The position numbers were made by a program, and so were the translations under genes. This document shows positions 16,336 to 24,723 of a DNA stretch of 64,000 bases, in pieces. The first letter of the stretch is position 1; each line of letters begins with the position of its first letter. Below the pieces are notes generated by a model that worked only from the letters and a program-made list of their open reading frames with translations, was not told the DNA's origin and searched no databases. This DNA is from Rhodopseudomonas_A palustris_F (lineage in GTDB: Bacteria; Pseudomonadota; Alphaproteobacteria; Rhizobiales; Xanthobacteraceae), in assembly GCF_000013745.1 (NCBI RefSeq), contig NC_007925.1, positions 5,449,845-5,513,844 of the forward strand, given 5' to 3'.

Positions 16336-17595
16336 CTAGCTGCTGGGGGCCGCCTGAATGGCCGCACGCGCCTCCACAGCCTTTTGTTCCTCTCGCGCCC
16401 GGATCCAAACGGCAAATGATTTAGTTGGCAGCCTATATTCCCCGCGCACCCTCGGATTAAGGAATATTATCTTCCGTTCCCTTAGGGCGTGGAGCGCATT
16501 GTCGACGATTTTTTCTTTTACCTTCGATCGTTCTAAAATGGCTTGCCGACTTACCCAGCCATCTAAACTCTCCGCCATGGCTATTAGGACCCGTCGATAA
16601 TCCTCCGATCCAATTTGATCGATATAAAGATCAGCGAAATACTTCTTCCCCAGTTGATTAAGCGCGCCGTGCTCCTTGAAGGTCCCATCAAGAACGTCAT
16701 CGACGGAGATATTATTGTCGTCATCGATCGCAAACGCGCAGTGCGCAAACTCCTGCAAGAAATGCGGATAGCCTTCTGAGAGGTTCGCGATCATGGCCTT
16801 CGCCTCTTCAGAAATCGTTGTCTCAAACTGGTTCTTACGAGCGGCCTCCTCCAAGCCTTTTTCGATGACGGCTATCCGTTCAGGTGGCTCGAGCGGCTCC
16901 AATGTTAGGATATTGAAAATTCTTAACGACGACTCATGAGAGTCTTTAAGCTTACCCAAGAGACCAGGCAGACCAAATAGTCCTATACAGACTCTCTCGC
17001 ATCGACGCCGCGCCAGTCGCTCCGTGAGTAATTTACACAATTGTCCCAGGTTCGCTGCGCTTGCAGGTCGATCAGCCTCATCAATCAGAACGGCGACACC
17101 CTCAATAGAACCGCCGGACTCTTCAATCAGATTGACAAGTACATCCGTCAACTCGTCGAGGCGACGATGATCTGTAACCGGCTGTGCCGGTCGATCATAT
17201 TTGACGCCTCCAACCTGAAACCGACTCAAGAACTCCCAAGCTTTCTTGCAACTTTCCAATAGCTGCTGGCGGTTTGCTATTTGTCGCTTCAGTTCTGACA
17301 AGAGCACATCGACAATATCGTCGTAGTTCATCCCTTCGTGCAGTTCGACGCTCACAACAACAAAGCTCAACCTATTGATTTTATCGTAGGGAAAATCACC
17401 CTTCGCAAGATAATCAAGCCATAGGCAAAGCGACGACTTTCCAATTCCACGCTCACCTTCGATGACAAAATGCTGCGGATTACCGTTGCGCGTTTGCAGC
17501 AGAGCATGCTCGGCAACTTGTATTTCCTCAAATCGTCCCACGAACATTCCCGGAGAGATCACGCTACCTGGTCGAAATGGATTGAACTTTGCCAT
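16336..17595 (-). CDS. AAA/ORC-like P-loop ATPase, probably horizontally acquired
   Basis: A 419-residue protein with Walker A GERGIGKSS (47-55, Lys53) and Walker B VAVLIDEADRP (Asp172, Glu173), in the style of AAA_16/ORC-like ATPases. A helical lid and a predicted winged-helix region (about 320-400) follow, ending in a basic coiled tail. There is no recognised effector domain. Its base composition is clearly lower in GC than that of its neighbours, and it lies next to the 3' end of tRNA-Gly, as expected for a small island. The start at 17595 has GGAAG upstream. A defence or mobile-element role is possible but not shown. Confidence 0.7.
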   Translation of the reverse strand: MAKFNPFRPGSVISPGMFVGRFEEIQVAEHALLQTRNGNPQHFVIEGERGIGKSSLCLWLDYLAKGDFPYDKINRLSFVVVSVELHEGMNYDDIVDVLLSELKRQIANRQQLLESCKKAWEFLSRFQVGGVKYDRPAQPVTDHRRLDELTDVLVNLIEESGGSIEGVAVLIDEADRPASAANLGQLCKLLTERLARRRCERVCIGLFGLPGLLGKLKDSHESSLRIFNILTLEPLEPPERIAVIEKGLEEAARKNQFETTISEEAKAMIANLSEGYPHFLQEFAHCAFAIDDDNNISVDDVLDGTFKEHGALNQLGKKYFADLYIDQIGSEDYRRVLIAMAESLDGWVSRQAILERSKVKEKIVDNALHALRERKIIFLNPRVRGEYRLPTKSFAVWIRAREEQKAVEARAAIQAAPSS

Positions 17596-17729
17596 TTGCT
17601 TCCACTTTCCGCTTGCCTCAAAGGGCGCGCGGTACGGGTAAAAGCCTAAGAGGCGCGCCATGTCCTGCGCTGCCGTCCGACAAGCCGTGCCTGCCTCGGG
17701 GTGCCTGGGCCGGTCTGGAGCCGCTTGGC

Positions 17730-17803
17730 TGGAGCGGGCGAAGGGAATCGAACCCTCGTATGCAGCTTGGGAAGCTGCCGTTCTACCATTGAACTACGCC
17801 CGC
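17730..17803 (-). tRNA. tRNA-Gly (anticodon CCC)
   Basis: The 74-base minus-strand sequence folds as a cloverleaf: acceptor GCGGGCG/CGCCCGC, D-arm with AATGGTA loop, anticodon stem GCAGC/GCTGC with loop TTCCCAA, T-arm AGGGTTCGATTCCCTT, and encoded TCCA 3' end. The loop places CCC at positions 34-36. The low-GC ATPase gene lies on its 3' side, a usual integration side, but no duplicated tRNA 3' end or integrase is seen. Confidence 0.93.
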
Positions 17804-17944
17804 AAAACCAATGACTTACCGTCCCTGCGAGACCCTCGCGGGTGGCGGCTGTGCATCATCGATGGCGGCGCAACGATAGACAAAGCTGGCGCCGTTGGCA
17901 ATTTTCGGATGGCGACCTGCGGGATAAATGGGTGGACACCACCT

Positions 17945-18181
17945 TCATGCCGGACGATTCTTCTCAAGCACCTGCCGGACGTCGTCGTCGGAGGCAAAGC
18001 GGCCGGCGCGGGCGTCAGCTAATCCGCGGGCGATGCCCTCGAGCTCCTGCGGCGTCGGCTGATACGCGCCTGCCGCCAGCCCGGCATCGATTTCCCGGGC
18101 GATTTGGGCCAGCTCCGCCTGTGCGGCCTCCGGCCAAGCCGCGGCCCGCTGCATCTGCTCGTCAAGCGCCTTGGTGGTCAT
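17945..18181 (-). CDS. Orphan ParD/CopG-like antitoxin
   Basis: A 78-residue acidic-helical protein; the ELEGIARGLADARAGRFASDDDVRQVLEK tail is typical of small type II antitoxins that precede RelE/ParE toxin genes. No toxin frame follows in the 140 bases to the tRNA gene, so the toxin appears lost. The start at 18181 is preferred to an upstream in-frame ATG because the protein then begins at the conserved part. It is transcribed divergently from ogt. Confidence 0.55.
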   Translation of the reverse strand: MTTKALDEQMQRAAAWPEAAQAELAQIAREIDAGLAAGAYQPTPQELEGIARGLADARAGRFASDDDVRQVLEKNRPA

Positions 18182-18336
18182 GGTGACAAGATAGCACAAC
18201 GGGCATCCTGCAGCCATCCGTCCCCCATCCTCGGGATCGTATGACAGAGCGAGCCCCCTTTAGCGGTCCAAATTTCAGACACTTTTCCGACAACTTTCCA
18301 GATGCGGAGCGCGGGTCCCCTGCTATAGTCGCAACC

Positions 18337-18912
18337 ATGGGTGGGCGGGCGTACACAGTTTTCGATACTGTGGTCGGGCGATGTGCCATCGCCTGGAGCG
18401 CTGCCGGCATTGCCGGGGTGCAGCTCGCTGAGGCGCGCGAGATCGAAACCCGGCGGCAGCTGTTGCGCCGCTGTCCCGACGCCCGCGAGAGCCGCCCGAA
18501 CCCGGACGTCGAAGCCGCGATCGACGGCCTCAAGGCGCTGCTGCGCGGAGAGCCGGCCGATCTGTCGAACGCTGCGCTCGATATGGCCGAGGCGACGCCG
18601 TTTCATCGCCGGGTCTACGAGTTGGTGCGGACGATCCCGCGCGGCGAGACGTTGACCTTCGCCGAGATCGCCACGCGGCTGGGCGCTTCCGGCGCGATCC
18701 ATTCGGTCGGCCAGGCGCTGTCGAAAAACCCATTCGCGCTGCTGGTACCATGCCACCGGGCGCTGCCGGCGCGCGGCGAAACCGGCGGCACGCCGAGCTG
18801 CGGCGGCATGGTCAGCCGCTACCGGCTGTTGTCGATCGAGGGCGCGTTGACCGGCCGCGGCCCGACGCTGTTCGACGCTCTGCTGTCCGCACCGCCGCGC
18901 TCGACCGGCTAG
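18337..18912 (+). CDS. ogt: Methylated-DNA-protein-cysteine S-methyltransferase
   Basis: A 191-residue suicide repair protein that removes O6-alkyl groups from guanine. The acceptor Cys139 lies in LVPCHRA, slightly off the usual PCHRV/I, and the helix-turn-helix FAEIATRLGASGAIHSVGQAL (108-128) with the Asn hinge SKNPF precedes it. An earlier in-frame ATG at 18241 would add 32 residues unlike the family, so 18337 is preferred. Confidence 0.85.
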   Translation: MGGRAYTVFDTVVGRCAIAWSAAGIAGVQLAEAREIETRRQLLRRCPDARESRPNPDVEAAIDGLKALLRGEPADLSNAALDMAEATPFHRRVYELVRTIPRGETLTFAEIATRLGASGAIHSVGQALSKNPFALLVPCHRALPARGETGGTPSCGGMVSRYRLLSIEGALTGRGPTLFDALLSAPPRSTG

Positions 18913-19039
18913 TGCACGATCCAACTCACGGCGTTCTAACGCGCGCCGCCCTGCTGCATCGTGTCACATGAAGTTCACGGCCTTGCGCTGAACGTTCGCG
19001 CGATTGCGGCATTTGTTCGGGAAACCCCGAGGATGATTC

Positions 19040-20383
19040 ATGCGTCGCCAATCTGTCATTGCCGGCTGTCTCACCGCGCTAACGCTGCCGCTCGCCGCCT
19101 GCAATGAGCAGGCCACCGTCACCGGCGGCGAGGATTTCGGCCCCTCGCCGACGCTGGTGGCGCCGAAGTCGTCGCTGATCCCCACCATCAACATCGCCAC
19201 CGTCAACCGCTGGTCCGACGGCGCCAAGCCGACGCCCGCGAGCGGCATGGCGGTGAACGCCTTCGCCACCGGGCTCGACCATCCGCGCCAGCTCTACGTG
19301 CTGCCGAACGGCGACGTGCTGGTCGCCGAGAGCAACGCGCCGCCGAAGCCGGAGGACGGCAAGGGCATCCGCGCCTGGGCGCAGCGGCTGTTCCAGAAAC
19401 GCGCCGGCGCGGTGACGCCCAGCGCCAACCGCATCACCCTGTTGCGCGATGCCGACGGCGACGGTACAGCCGAAACCCGCAGCGCATTTCTCGAGGGACT
19501 AAAGTCGCCGTTCGGCATGGTGCTGGTCGGCGACGAGCTTTATGTCGCCAACGCCGATGCGGTGGTGAAATTTCCCTATCGCAGCGGCGACACCAGGATC
19601 ACCGCTGCCGCGGTGAAGGTCGCCGATCTGCCCGGCGGGCCAATCAATCATCACTGGACCAAGGACATCACCGCGAGCGCCGACGGAGCCAAGCTCTACG
19701 CCACCGTCGGCTCCAACAGCAACGTCGGCGAGAACGGCATCGAAGCGGAAACCGACCGTGCCGCGGTTCTGGAAATCGACCGCGTCAGCGGCGCAAAGCG
19801 AGTGTTCGCCTCGGGCTTGCGCAATCCGAACAGTCCGTCCTGGCAGCCGCAGAGCGGCGCGCTGTGGGTCACGGTGAACGAACGCGACGAGATCGGCAGC
19901 GATCTGGTGCCGGACTACATGACCTCGGTGCAGGACGGCGGCTTCTACGGCTGGCCGTACAGTTACTACGGCCAGCACGTCGATGTGCGGGTCGAACCGC
20001 AGCGGCCGGATCTGGTGGCCAAGGCGATCGCGCCGGACTACGCGCTCGGCGCCCATACCGCCTCGCTGGGGCTGACCTTCAACACCGGCGAATTGTTTCC
20101 GGAAGCCATGAAGGGCGGCGCCTTCGTCGGCCAGCACGGCTCGTGGAATCGCAACCCGCTTTCCGGTTACAAGGTGATCTTCGTGCCGTTCAAGGACGGC
20201 AAGCCCGCGGGCAAACCGCAGGACGTGCTGACCGGCTTTCTCAACGACAAGGACGAAGCCCAGGGCCGCCCGGTCGGGGTCAAGATCGACAAGCGCGGCG
20301 CGCTATTGGTCGCCGACGACGTCGGCAATGTGGTGTGGCGGGTGACGCCGGACAGCGCGCCGAAGGCGGCAGAGGCGAAGTAA
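19040..20383 (+). CDS. PQQ-dependent sugar (sorbosone-type) dehydrogenase lipoprotein
   Basis: A 447-residue exported six-bladed beta-propeller of the soluble glucose/L-sorbosone dehydrogenase family. A signal peptide ends in the lipobox LAAC (Cys21), so the protein is probably membrane-anchored in the periplasm. Family motifs GLDHPRQLYVLPNGDVLVAES near residue 75 and the late GQHGSWNR and GRPVGVKIDKRGALLVADD segments are clear. PQQ is not made nearby, and substrate specificity cannot be deduced. Monocistronic. Confidence 0.85.
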   Translation: MRRQSVIAGCLTALTLPLAACNEQATVTGGEDFGPSPTLVAPKSSLIPTINIATVNRWSDGAKPTPASGMAVNAFATGLDHPRQLYVLPNGDVLVAESNAPPKPEDGKGIRAWAQRLFQKRAGAVTPSANRITLLRDADGDGTAETRSAFLEGLKSPFGMVLVGDELYVANADAVVKFPYRSGDTRITAAAVKVADLPGGPINHHWTKDITASADGAKLYATVGSNSNVGENGIEAETDRAAVLEIDRVSGAKRVFASGLRNPNSPSWQPQSGALWVTVNERDEIGSDLVPDYMTSVQDGGFYGWPYSYYGQHVDVRVEPQRPDLVAKAIAPDYALGAHTASLGLTFNTGELFPEAMKGGAFVGQHGSWNRNPLSGYKVIFVPFKDGKPAGKPQDVLTGFLNDKDEAQGRPVGVKIDKRGALLVADDVGNVVWRVTPDSAPKAAEAK

Positions 20384-20468
20384 CCCGGCGGTTGGGGCGT
20401 TCCCGAACGTTCCGGACTGATGTAGAGTTCGGGATGCGGTCACCTGCGACTGCATCCGGAGACGAGAC

Positions 20469-20732
20469 ATGAGCGTGTTGCGGCAAACCCCGCCGACGAC
20501 TGCCGAAGTGACCCGGGACCCCTCGATCATGAGCGGTGAGCCGGTGATCAAGGGGACGCGCGTGCCGGCCGAAACCATCGTCGCCTATCTGCGCGGCGGC
20601 CACAGCGCTCAAGAGATTTTCGAAGACTATCCCAGCCTGCCGGTCGATGGCATCGACGCGGTGATCCGATGGGCCGAGGCGACCTACGGGCCCGGCTGGA
20701 AATCCATCGTGCCGAACCAGGCGGTGCGTTGA
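20469..20732 (+). CDS. DUF433 antitoxin-like protein
   Basis: An 87-residue DUF433 protein with a C-terminal helix-turn-helix style segment: DPSIMSGEPVIKGTRVPAETIVAYL (17-42) is the family signature. In many genomes DUF433 is paired with a DUF5615 PIN-like partner, as here: the stop TGA overlaps the TTG start of the next gene by four bases, implying translational coupling. Likely antitoxin of the pair; activity is not proven for this family member. Confidence 0.8.
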   Translation: MSVLRQTPPTTAEVTRDPSIMSGEPVIKGTRVPAETIVAYLRGGHSAQEIFEDYPSLPVDGIDAVIRWAEATYGPGWKSIVPNQAVR

Positions 20733-21145
20733 ACGCGCGTTTTCTGATCGACGAATGCTTAAGCGTGGCGCTGGTCGCCGCCGCAAAGGCGCGCGGCTTC
20801 GACGCCGACCACGTGACGTATATCGGGAAAGCCGGCTGGCAGGACTGGAATTTGGCGCGCTTCGCAGTCGCTCATAACTACGTCATCGTCACCAACAACC
20901 GCCGCGACTTCCTGAAGCAATATGCCAAGCTGGAGATCCATGATGGCTTGGTGGTATTGATTCCGCTGACCAAGCGCGACGAGCAGATCCGATTGTTCGC
21001 CAAAGTGCTGGAGGTGTTCGTCGCCAGAAACGCGGACTTGGTCAACATGCTGATTGAAGTCGCGCCGGACGGCAGCGTCCATCTCCGAAACTGGACTGCC
21101 GAGGATCACGATATCGGCCATATCGCCAAGCCGATCTGGCCGTAG
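20729..21145 (+). CDS. DUF5615 PIN-like toxin-type protein
   Basis: A 138-residue protein of the DUF5615/Mut7-C-related PIN-like fold. LIDECLS (Asp8) opens the domain and VTNNRRDFLKQY supplies the second acidic/polar cluster of the nuclease-like site. The start is TTG overlapping the stop of the DUF433 gene (TTGA). Its partner position and fold suggest a ribonuclease-type toxin, by inference. Confidence 0.75.
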   Translation: MNARFLIDECLSVALVAAAKARGFDADHVTYIGKAGWQDWNLARFAVAHNYVIVTNNRRDFLKQYAKLEIHDGLVVLIPLTKRDEQIRLFAKVLEVFVARNADLVNMLIEVAPDGSVHLRNWTAEDHDIGHIAKPIWP

Positions 21146-21190
21146 CATCTAGGTGGTGATTTTCGCCACGAGGGAGTTTATCATCGCGAT

Positions 21191-21547
21191 ATGAGCGCTG
21201 CCGTTGCCATCGTTGACACTGACACACTGCTGCGCGAAGCCGCGCGGCGGCTTGCGGCCGCGGCGCCGGTTGAGAAGGTCATTCTGTTCGGTAGCCGAGC
21301 GCGCGGCGATCACACAGCAGACAGCGATTTCGACCTTTGCGTCATTCTCGATGATGGCATTCCCCCCGGCCTCTACACGCCGATCACGCTGTGGCAGCAG
21401 GTGGCTGACCTCGGCATCCCGATTCAGATCGTGGCGTTGCGCCGCGGCGCGTTCGAAGCCGCACGACGCGACATCCAAAGCATCAGCTACCAGATCGACC
21501 GTGACGGACGCGTGATCTATCAACGCGCCGACGCTTTGGCGCCGTGA
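21191..21547 (+). CDS. MNT-type minimal nucleotidyltransferase (antitoxin)
   Basis: A 118-residue nucleotidyltransferase with the motif G34-S35-x10-D46-F-D48 (GSRARGDHTADSDFDL). In HEPN/MNT modules such proteins AMPylate and neutralise the HEPN toxin. The stop overlaps the GTG start of the next gene by four bases. The ribosome site is weak, so the exact start is uncertain. It lies 45 bases after the DUF5615 gene. Confidence 0.82.
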   Translation: MSAAVAIVDTDTLLREAARRLAAAAPVEKVILFGSRARGDHTADSDFDLCVILDDGIPPGLYTPITLWQQVADLGIPIQIVALRRGAFEAARRDIQSISYQIDRDGRVIYQRADALAP

Positions 21548-21960
21548 GTTCGAACGACCCGATCAGCTGGCTGGAGCTCGCGAAATGCGACGCCACGGCA
21601 GCGCGTCGTCTTTTGCTGCCGCCGGCCTCGGTGCAACAGGCGGCCTATTTCGTGCAGCAGGCGGCGGAGAAGGCTGCGAAGGCCCGCCTGATCGATCGCG
21701 GCATCGCCTTTCCCCGTCACGGTGGCAGAGGGCATGATCTCGTCGCTCTGGCAGAGCTGTTGCCGGGCGACGATGCGCTAAAGGCGGCTTTCGCGGAGAT
21801 ATCGGTGATCACGCCCTGGGCGACGGCTTTCCGATATCCGTCCGACGATCCCGCCACCGAACCGCAGCTGACAGTGCAAGAAATTACGCAGCGCTTGCAG
21901 CAGGTCGAAGACACGATCGACGCGCTCGCCGGCATTTTTGGCGATCATACTGGGTCATAA
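21544..21960 (+). CDS. HEPN-domain protein (toxin of MNT/HEPN module)
   Basis: A 138-residue all-helical HEPN protein (COG2250 style): AAYFVQQAAEKAAKARL (33-49) and GHDLVALAELL (63-73) are the family landmarks. A canonical Rx4-6H ribonuclease motif is not certain; the only fit is Arg58-x5-His64. GTG start coupled to the MNT gene. With MNT it forms a probable type VII-like toxin-antitoxin pair, though a non-toxic binding role cannot be excluded. Confidence 0.78.
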   Translation: MSSNDPISWLELAKCDATAARRLLLPPASVQQAAYFVQQAAEKAAKARLIDRGIAFPRHGGRGHDLVALAELLPGDDALKAAFAEISVITPWATAFRYPSDDPATEPQLTVQEITQRLQQVEDTIDALAGIFGDHTGS

Positions 21961-22004
21961 ATCGCCCAGTCACGGGCCACTCGCTCGTTGCGATCGCGCC
22001 TGCG

Positions 22005-22051
22005 CGAGATTCCGGGTTCGCTCGGGCTTGCGCCCTCGCGCCCCGGAATGA
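22005..22051. repeat. Dispersed repeat, family B, short copy near 22 kb
   Basis: GCGAGATTCCGGGTTCGC and GCGCCCCGGAATGACC flank a short centre, equal to the second half of the fuller copy at 33754-33877. It lies between the HEPN and dCTP deaminase genes, which converge on it. Confidence 0.65.
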
Positions 22052-22105
22052 CCAAGCTTGGTCGCCGAGTTCTTGGATCCGAACCTTGGTCCCCAGTCTC
22101 CGGAT

Positions 22106-23239
22106 CTACGCCTTGAAATGCTTGCTCAGCTTCAGGCTCTGGCCCTGGTAGTTGGAGCCGATGCGCTGGCCGTACATCGCGGCGGGGCGCGCCAGCATCT
22201 TCTCGTAGATCAAGCGGCCGACGATCTGGCCGTGCTCGAGGATGAACGGCACCTCGCGCGAACGCACTTCCAGCACCGCGCGCGAGCCGAGCCCGCCCGC
22301 CCCTTCATAGCCGAAGCCGGGATCGAAGAAGCCGGCGTAGTGCACCCGGAATTCGCCGACCAGAGGATCGAACGGCACCATCTCGGCGGCGTAGTCCGGC
22401 GGCACCTGCACGGCTTCTTTCGAAGCCAGGATATAGAACTCGCCGGGATCGAGGATCAGCGCGCCGTCGGGGCGGGCCGCGATCGGCTCCCAGAATTCGC
22501 CGATCGGATAGCCGCCGCGGCGATCGATATCGACCACGCCGGTGTGGCGCTTGGCGCGGTAGCCGACGAAGCCGTTGGAATTCTCGCCGGACAGATCGAC
22601 GCTCACCGCGACGCCACCCACGAGGTCGGCGTCGTCGCAATCGACCAAGCGCTCGGCATCGTGCAGCGCCTGCAATTCGTCGGCGTCGAGCACCGCATCG
22701 CCGGTGCGGAACCGGACCTGCGACAGCCGCGAGCCCTCACGCAGCAGCACCGGAAACGTCTTCGGGCTGATCTCGGCATAGAGCGGGCCGTGATAGCCGG
22801 CGCCGATCATATCGAACCGCCGGGTGCCGTCGGCGATCACCCGCGTGAACACGTCGAGCCGGCCGGTCGAACTCTTCGGATTGGCGGCGGCGACGATGTT
22901 CTTCGGCAGCGCCAGGCTCTCCAGCAGCGGCACGATGTAGACGCAGTTGGTCTCCAGCACCGCGCCATCGCTAAGGTCGATCTCGTGCAGCTTCAGCTCA
23001 TCGATCCGCTCGGCGACGGTTGAATCCGGCCCCGGCAGAAACGAAGCGCGCACCCGATAGGCGATGTCGCCGAGCCGCAGATCGAGGCTGGCCGGCTGGA
23101 TCTGGCTTTCCACGAATGGATAGTCCGGCAGGATCAGCCCGGCATCGGCCATCGCCGCGATCATGCGGTCGGGCAGAATTCCGTTGGCGTCGGCGGGCAG
23201 TGAAAATGGCACAATGTCGGTCCTTCGGATGGCAGCCAT
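22106..23239 (-). CDS. dcd: 2'-deoxycytidine 5'-triphosphate deaminase, long form
   Basis: A 377-residue enzyme about twice the usual Dcd length. The N-terminal half carries QIQPASLDLRLGD (46-58) and ANPKSSTGRLDVFTRV (119-134), the Dcd/dUTPase trimer-type motifs; the second half repeats the fold with DPGEFYILASKEAV and GFFDPGFGYEGAGGLGSRAVLEV. This double-domain form is common in alphaproteobacteria. It deaminates dCTP to dUTP for thymidylate synthesis. It is divergent from the riboswitch-controlled metZ. Confidence 0.88.
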   Translation of the reverse strand: MAAIRRTDIVPFSLPADANGILPDRMIAAMADAGLILPDYPFVESQIQPASLDLRLGDIAYRVRASFLPGPDSTVAERIDELKLHEIDLSDGAVLETNCVYIVPLLESLALPKNIVAAANPKSSTGRLDVFTRVIADGTRRFDMIGAGYHGPLYAEISPKTFPVLLREGSRLSQVRFRTGDAVLDADELQALHDAERLVDCDDADLVGGVAVSVDLSGENSNGFVGYRAKRHTGVVDIDRRGGYPIGEFWEPIAARPDGALILDPGEFYILASKEAVQVPPDYAAEMVPFDPLVGEFRVHYAGFFDPGFGYEGAGGLGSRAVLEVRSREVPFILEHGQIVGRLIYEKMLARPAAMYGQRIGSNYQGQSLKLSKHFKA

Positions 23240-23327
23240 GCCCTCCTGGCGCTTAAATCACGCGCTTTTATCGGTTATCCGATGCCCGGCTTGACGGAAA
23301 GAGCGCTCAGGATTAAGAGCAGGACTT

Positions 23328-23382
23328 ATCCCGTGGTGATTTGAGCCGGCCGGCTTGCAGCCACGTTAAATAAATCGCTAAA
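23328..23382 (+). promoter_or_regulatory. SAM-II riboswitch aptamer before metZ
   Basis: The aptamer carries the SAM-II conserved cores: CCGTGGTGATTTG, the CTTGCAGCCACGTTAAA strand, and CGCTAAA. P1 pairs CGTGG (23332-23336) with CCACG (23361-23365), and the downstream A-rich strand forms the pseudoknot. S-adenosylmethionine binding represses methionine synthesis genes in alphaproteobacteria. Confidence 0.93.
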
Positions 23383-23437
23383 CAGGCCGGGGACAGTGTG
23401 ATCCCGGCCTGTGGAATTTTTCCAGGCCGGTTTTTTT
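23383..23437 (+). terminator. Overlapping alternative hairpins and terminator downstream of SAM-II
   Basis: Hairpin 1 pairs CAGGCCGGG (23383-23391) with CCCGGCCTG (23403-23411). Hairpin 2 pairs CCGGCCT (23404-23410) plus GGAA with TTCC and AGGCCGG (23424-23430), followed by seven T. They share the 23404-23410 arm and exclude each other, so the SAM-bound aptamer, whose 3' edge abuts hairpin 1, could favour the terminator. Confidence 0.75.
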
Positions 23438-23470
23438 GTGCCCGCGTGATGCGGTCACGAGGGAGACCAC

Positions 23471-24676
23471 ATGTCCGAGACCAAGACCACCGCACCATCC
23501 ACCTCCGCCTATCGCCGCGAGACGAGGCTGGTGCATTCCGGCACGCTGCGCTCGCAATATGGCGAGACCTCCGACGCGCTGTTTCTCACCCAGGGCTTCG
23601 TCTACGCCTCCGCCGAGCAATGCGAGGCGCGCTTCACCGGCGACGACCCCGGGTTCCAATATTCGCGGTTCTCCAACCCGACGGTGTCGGCGTTCGAACA
23701 GCGCATGGCGGAATTCGAGGGCGCCGAGGCCGCGCGCGCCACCGCCACCGGCATGGCGGCGGTGACCGCGGCGCTGTTGGCGCCGCTGCGCGCCGGCGAT
23801 CACGTGGTCGCTTCCAAGGCGATGTTCGGCTCCTGCCGCTACGTGGTGGAAGACCTGCTGCCGCGCTACGGCATCGAATCAACGCTGGTCGACGGCCTCG
23901 ACCTCGATCAATGGCAAAAGGCGCTGCGGCCCAACACCAAGACGTTCTTCCTGGAAAGCCCGACCAATCCGACGCTCGACGTGCTCGACATCGGCGAGAT
24001 CGCCAAGATCGCCCATGCCGGCGGCGCCCGCCTGGTAGTCGACAACGTGTTCGCGACCTCGCTGTGGCAGAGCCCGCTCGAGCTCGGCGCCGACGTCGTG
24101 GTGTATTCGGCGACCAAGCACATCGACGGCCAGGGCCGCTGTCTCGGCGGCGTGGTGCTGGCGTCAAACGCCTTCATCGAAGAGCACATCCAGATGTATC
24201 TGCGGCAGACCGGGCCATCGCTGTCGCCGTTCAACGCCTGGGTGCTGCTGAAAGGCTTGGAGACGCTGGCGATCCGGGTCGAGAAGCAGACCACCAACGC
24301 CGCGGCGGTCGCCGACGCGCTGGCCGGCCATCCGAAGATCACCCGGCTGATCTATCCCGGCCGCGACGACCATCCGCAGGCCGTCACGGTGAAGAAGCAG
24401 ATGCGCGCCGGCTCGACGCTGGTCGGCTTCGACGTCAAGGGCGGCAAGCAAGGCGCGTTCCGTTTCCTCAACGCGCTGAAGCTGACGCTGATCAGCAACA
24501 ATCTCGGCGACGCGCGCAGCCTGGTCACGCACCCCGCGACCACCACGCACCAGCGGCTGAAGCCGGAAGTCCGCGCCGATCTCGGCATCAGCGAGGGCTT
24601 CATCCGCTACTCCGCCGGGCTCGAACACAAGGACGATCTGATCGAGGATCTTTTGGCCGCGCTACAGCAGGTGTAG
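23471..24676 (+). CDS. metZ: O-succinylhomoserine sulfhydrylase
   Basis: A 401-residue PLP enzyme of the Cys/Met metabolism family. It makes homocysteine from O-succinylhomoserine and sulfide. The PLP lysine is Lys216 in YSATKHIDGQGR, with SRFSNPTV (65-72) and TATGMAAVTAAL (91-102) as substrate and cofactor loops. GAGGGAGACC precedes the ATG. The SAM-II riboswitch and terminator directly upstream support a role in methionine synthesis rather than cystathionine cleavage. Confidence 0.92.
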   Translation: MSETKTTAPSTSAYRRETRLVHSGTLRSQYGETSDALFLTQGFVYASAEQCEARFTGDDPGFQYSRFSNPTVSAFEQRMAEFEGAEAARATATGMAAVTAALLAPLRAGDHVVASKAMFGSCRYVVEDLLPRYGIESTLVDGLDLDQWQKALRPNTKTFFLESPTNPTLDVLDIGEIAKIAHAGGARLVVDNVFATSLWQSPLELGADVVVYSATKHIDGQGRCLGGVVLASNAFIEEHIQMYLRQTGPSLSPFNAWVLLKGLETLAIRVEKQTTNAAAVADALAGHPKITRLIYPGRDDHPQAVTVKKQMRAGSTLVGFDVKGGKQGAFRFLNALKLTLISNNLGDARSLVTHPATTTHQRLKPEVRADLGISEGFIRYSAGLEHKDDLIEDLLAALQQV

Positions 24677-24723
24677 CGAACCTCCCAGGCTCGATCTCAA
24701 GACACCGGCCTCGGGCGCCGCGC

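Noticed and set aside
16336..17803. Integrative element with att sites at tRNA-Gly.
   Set aside because: No integrase and no second copy of the tRNA 3' end was found; only composition and position support an island, so no att site is listed.
23398..23470. Leader peptide ORF between the riboswitch and metZ.
   Set aside because: No start codon with a ribosome site is present; the region is accounted for by hairpins and the metZ leader.
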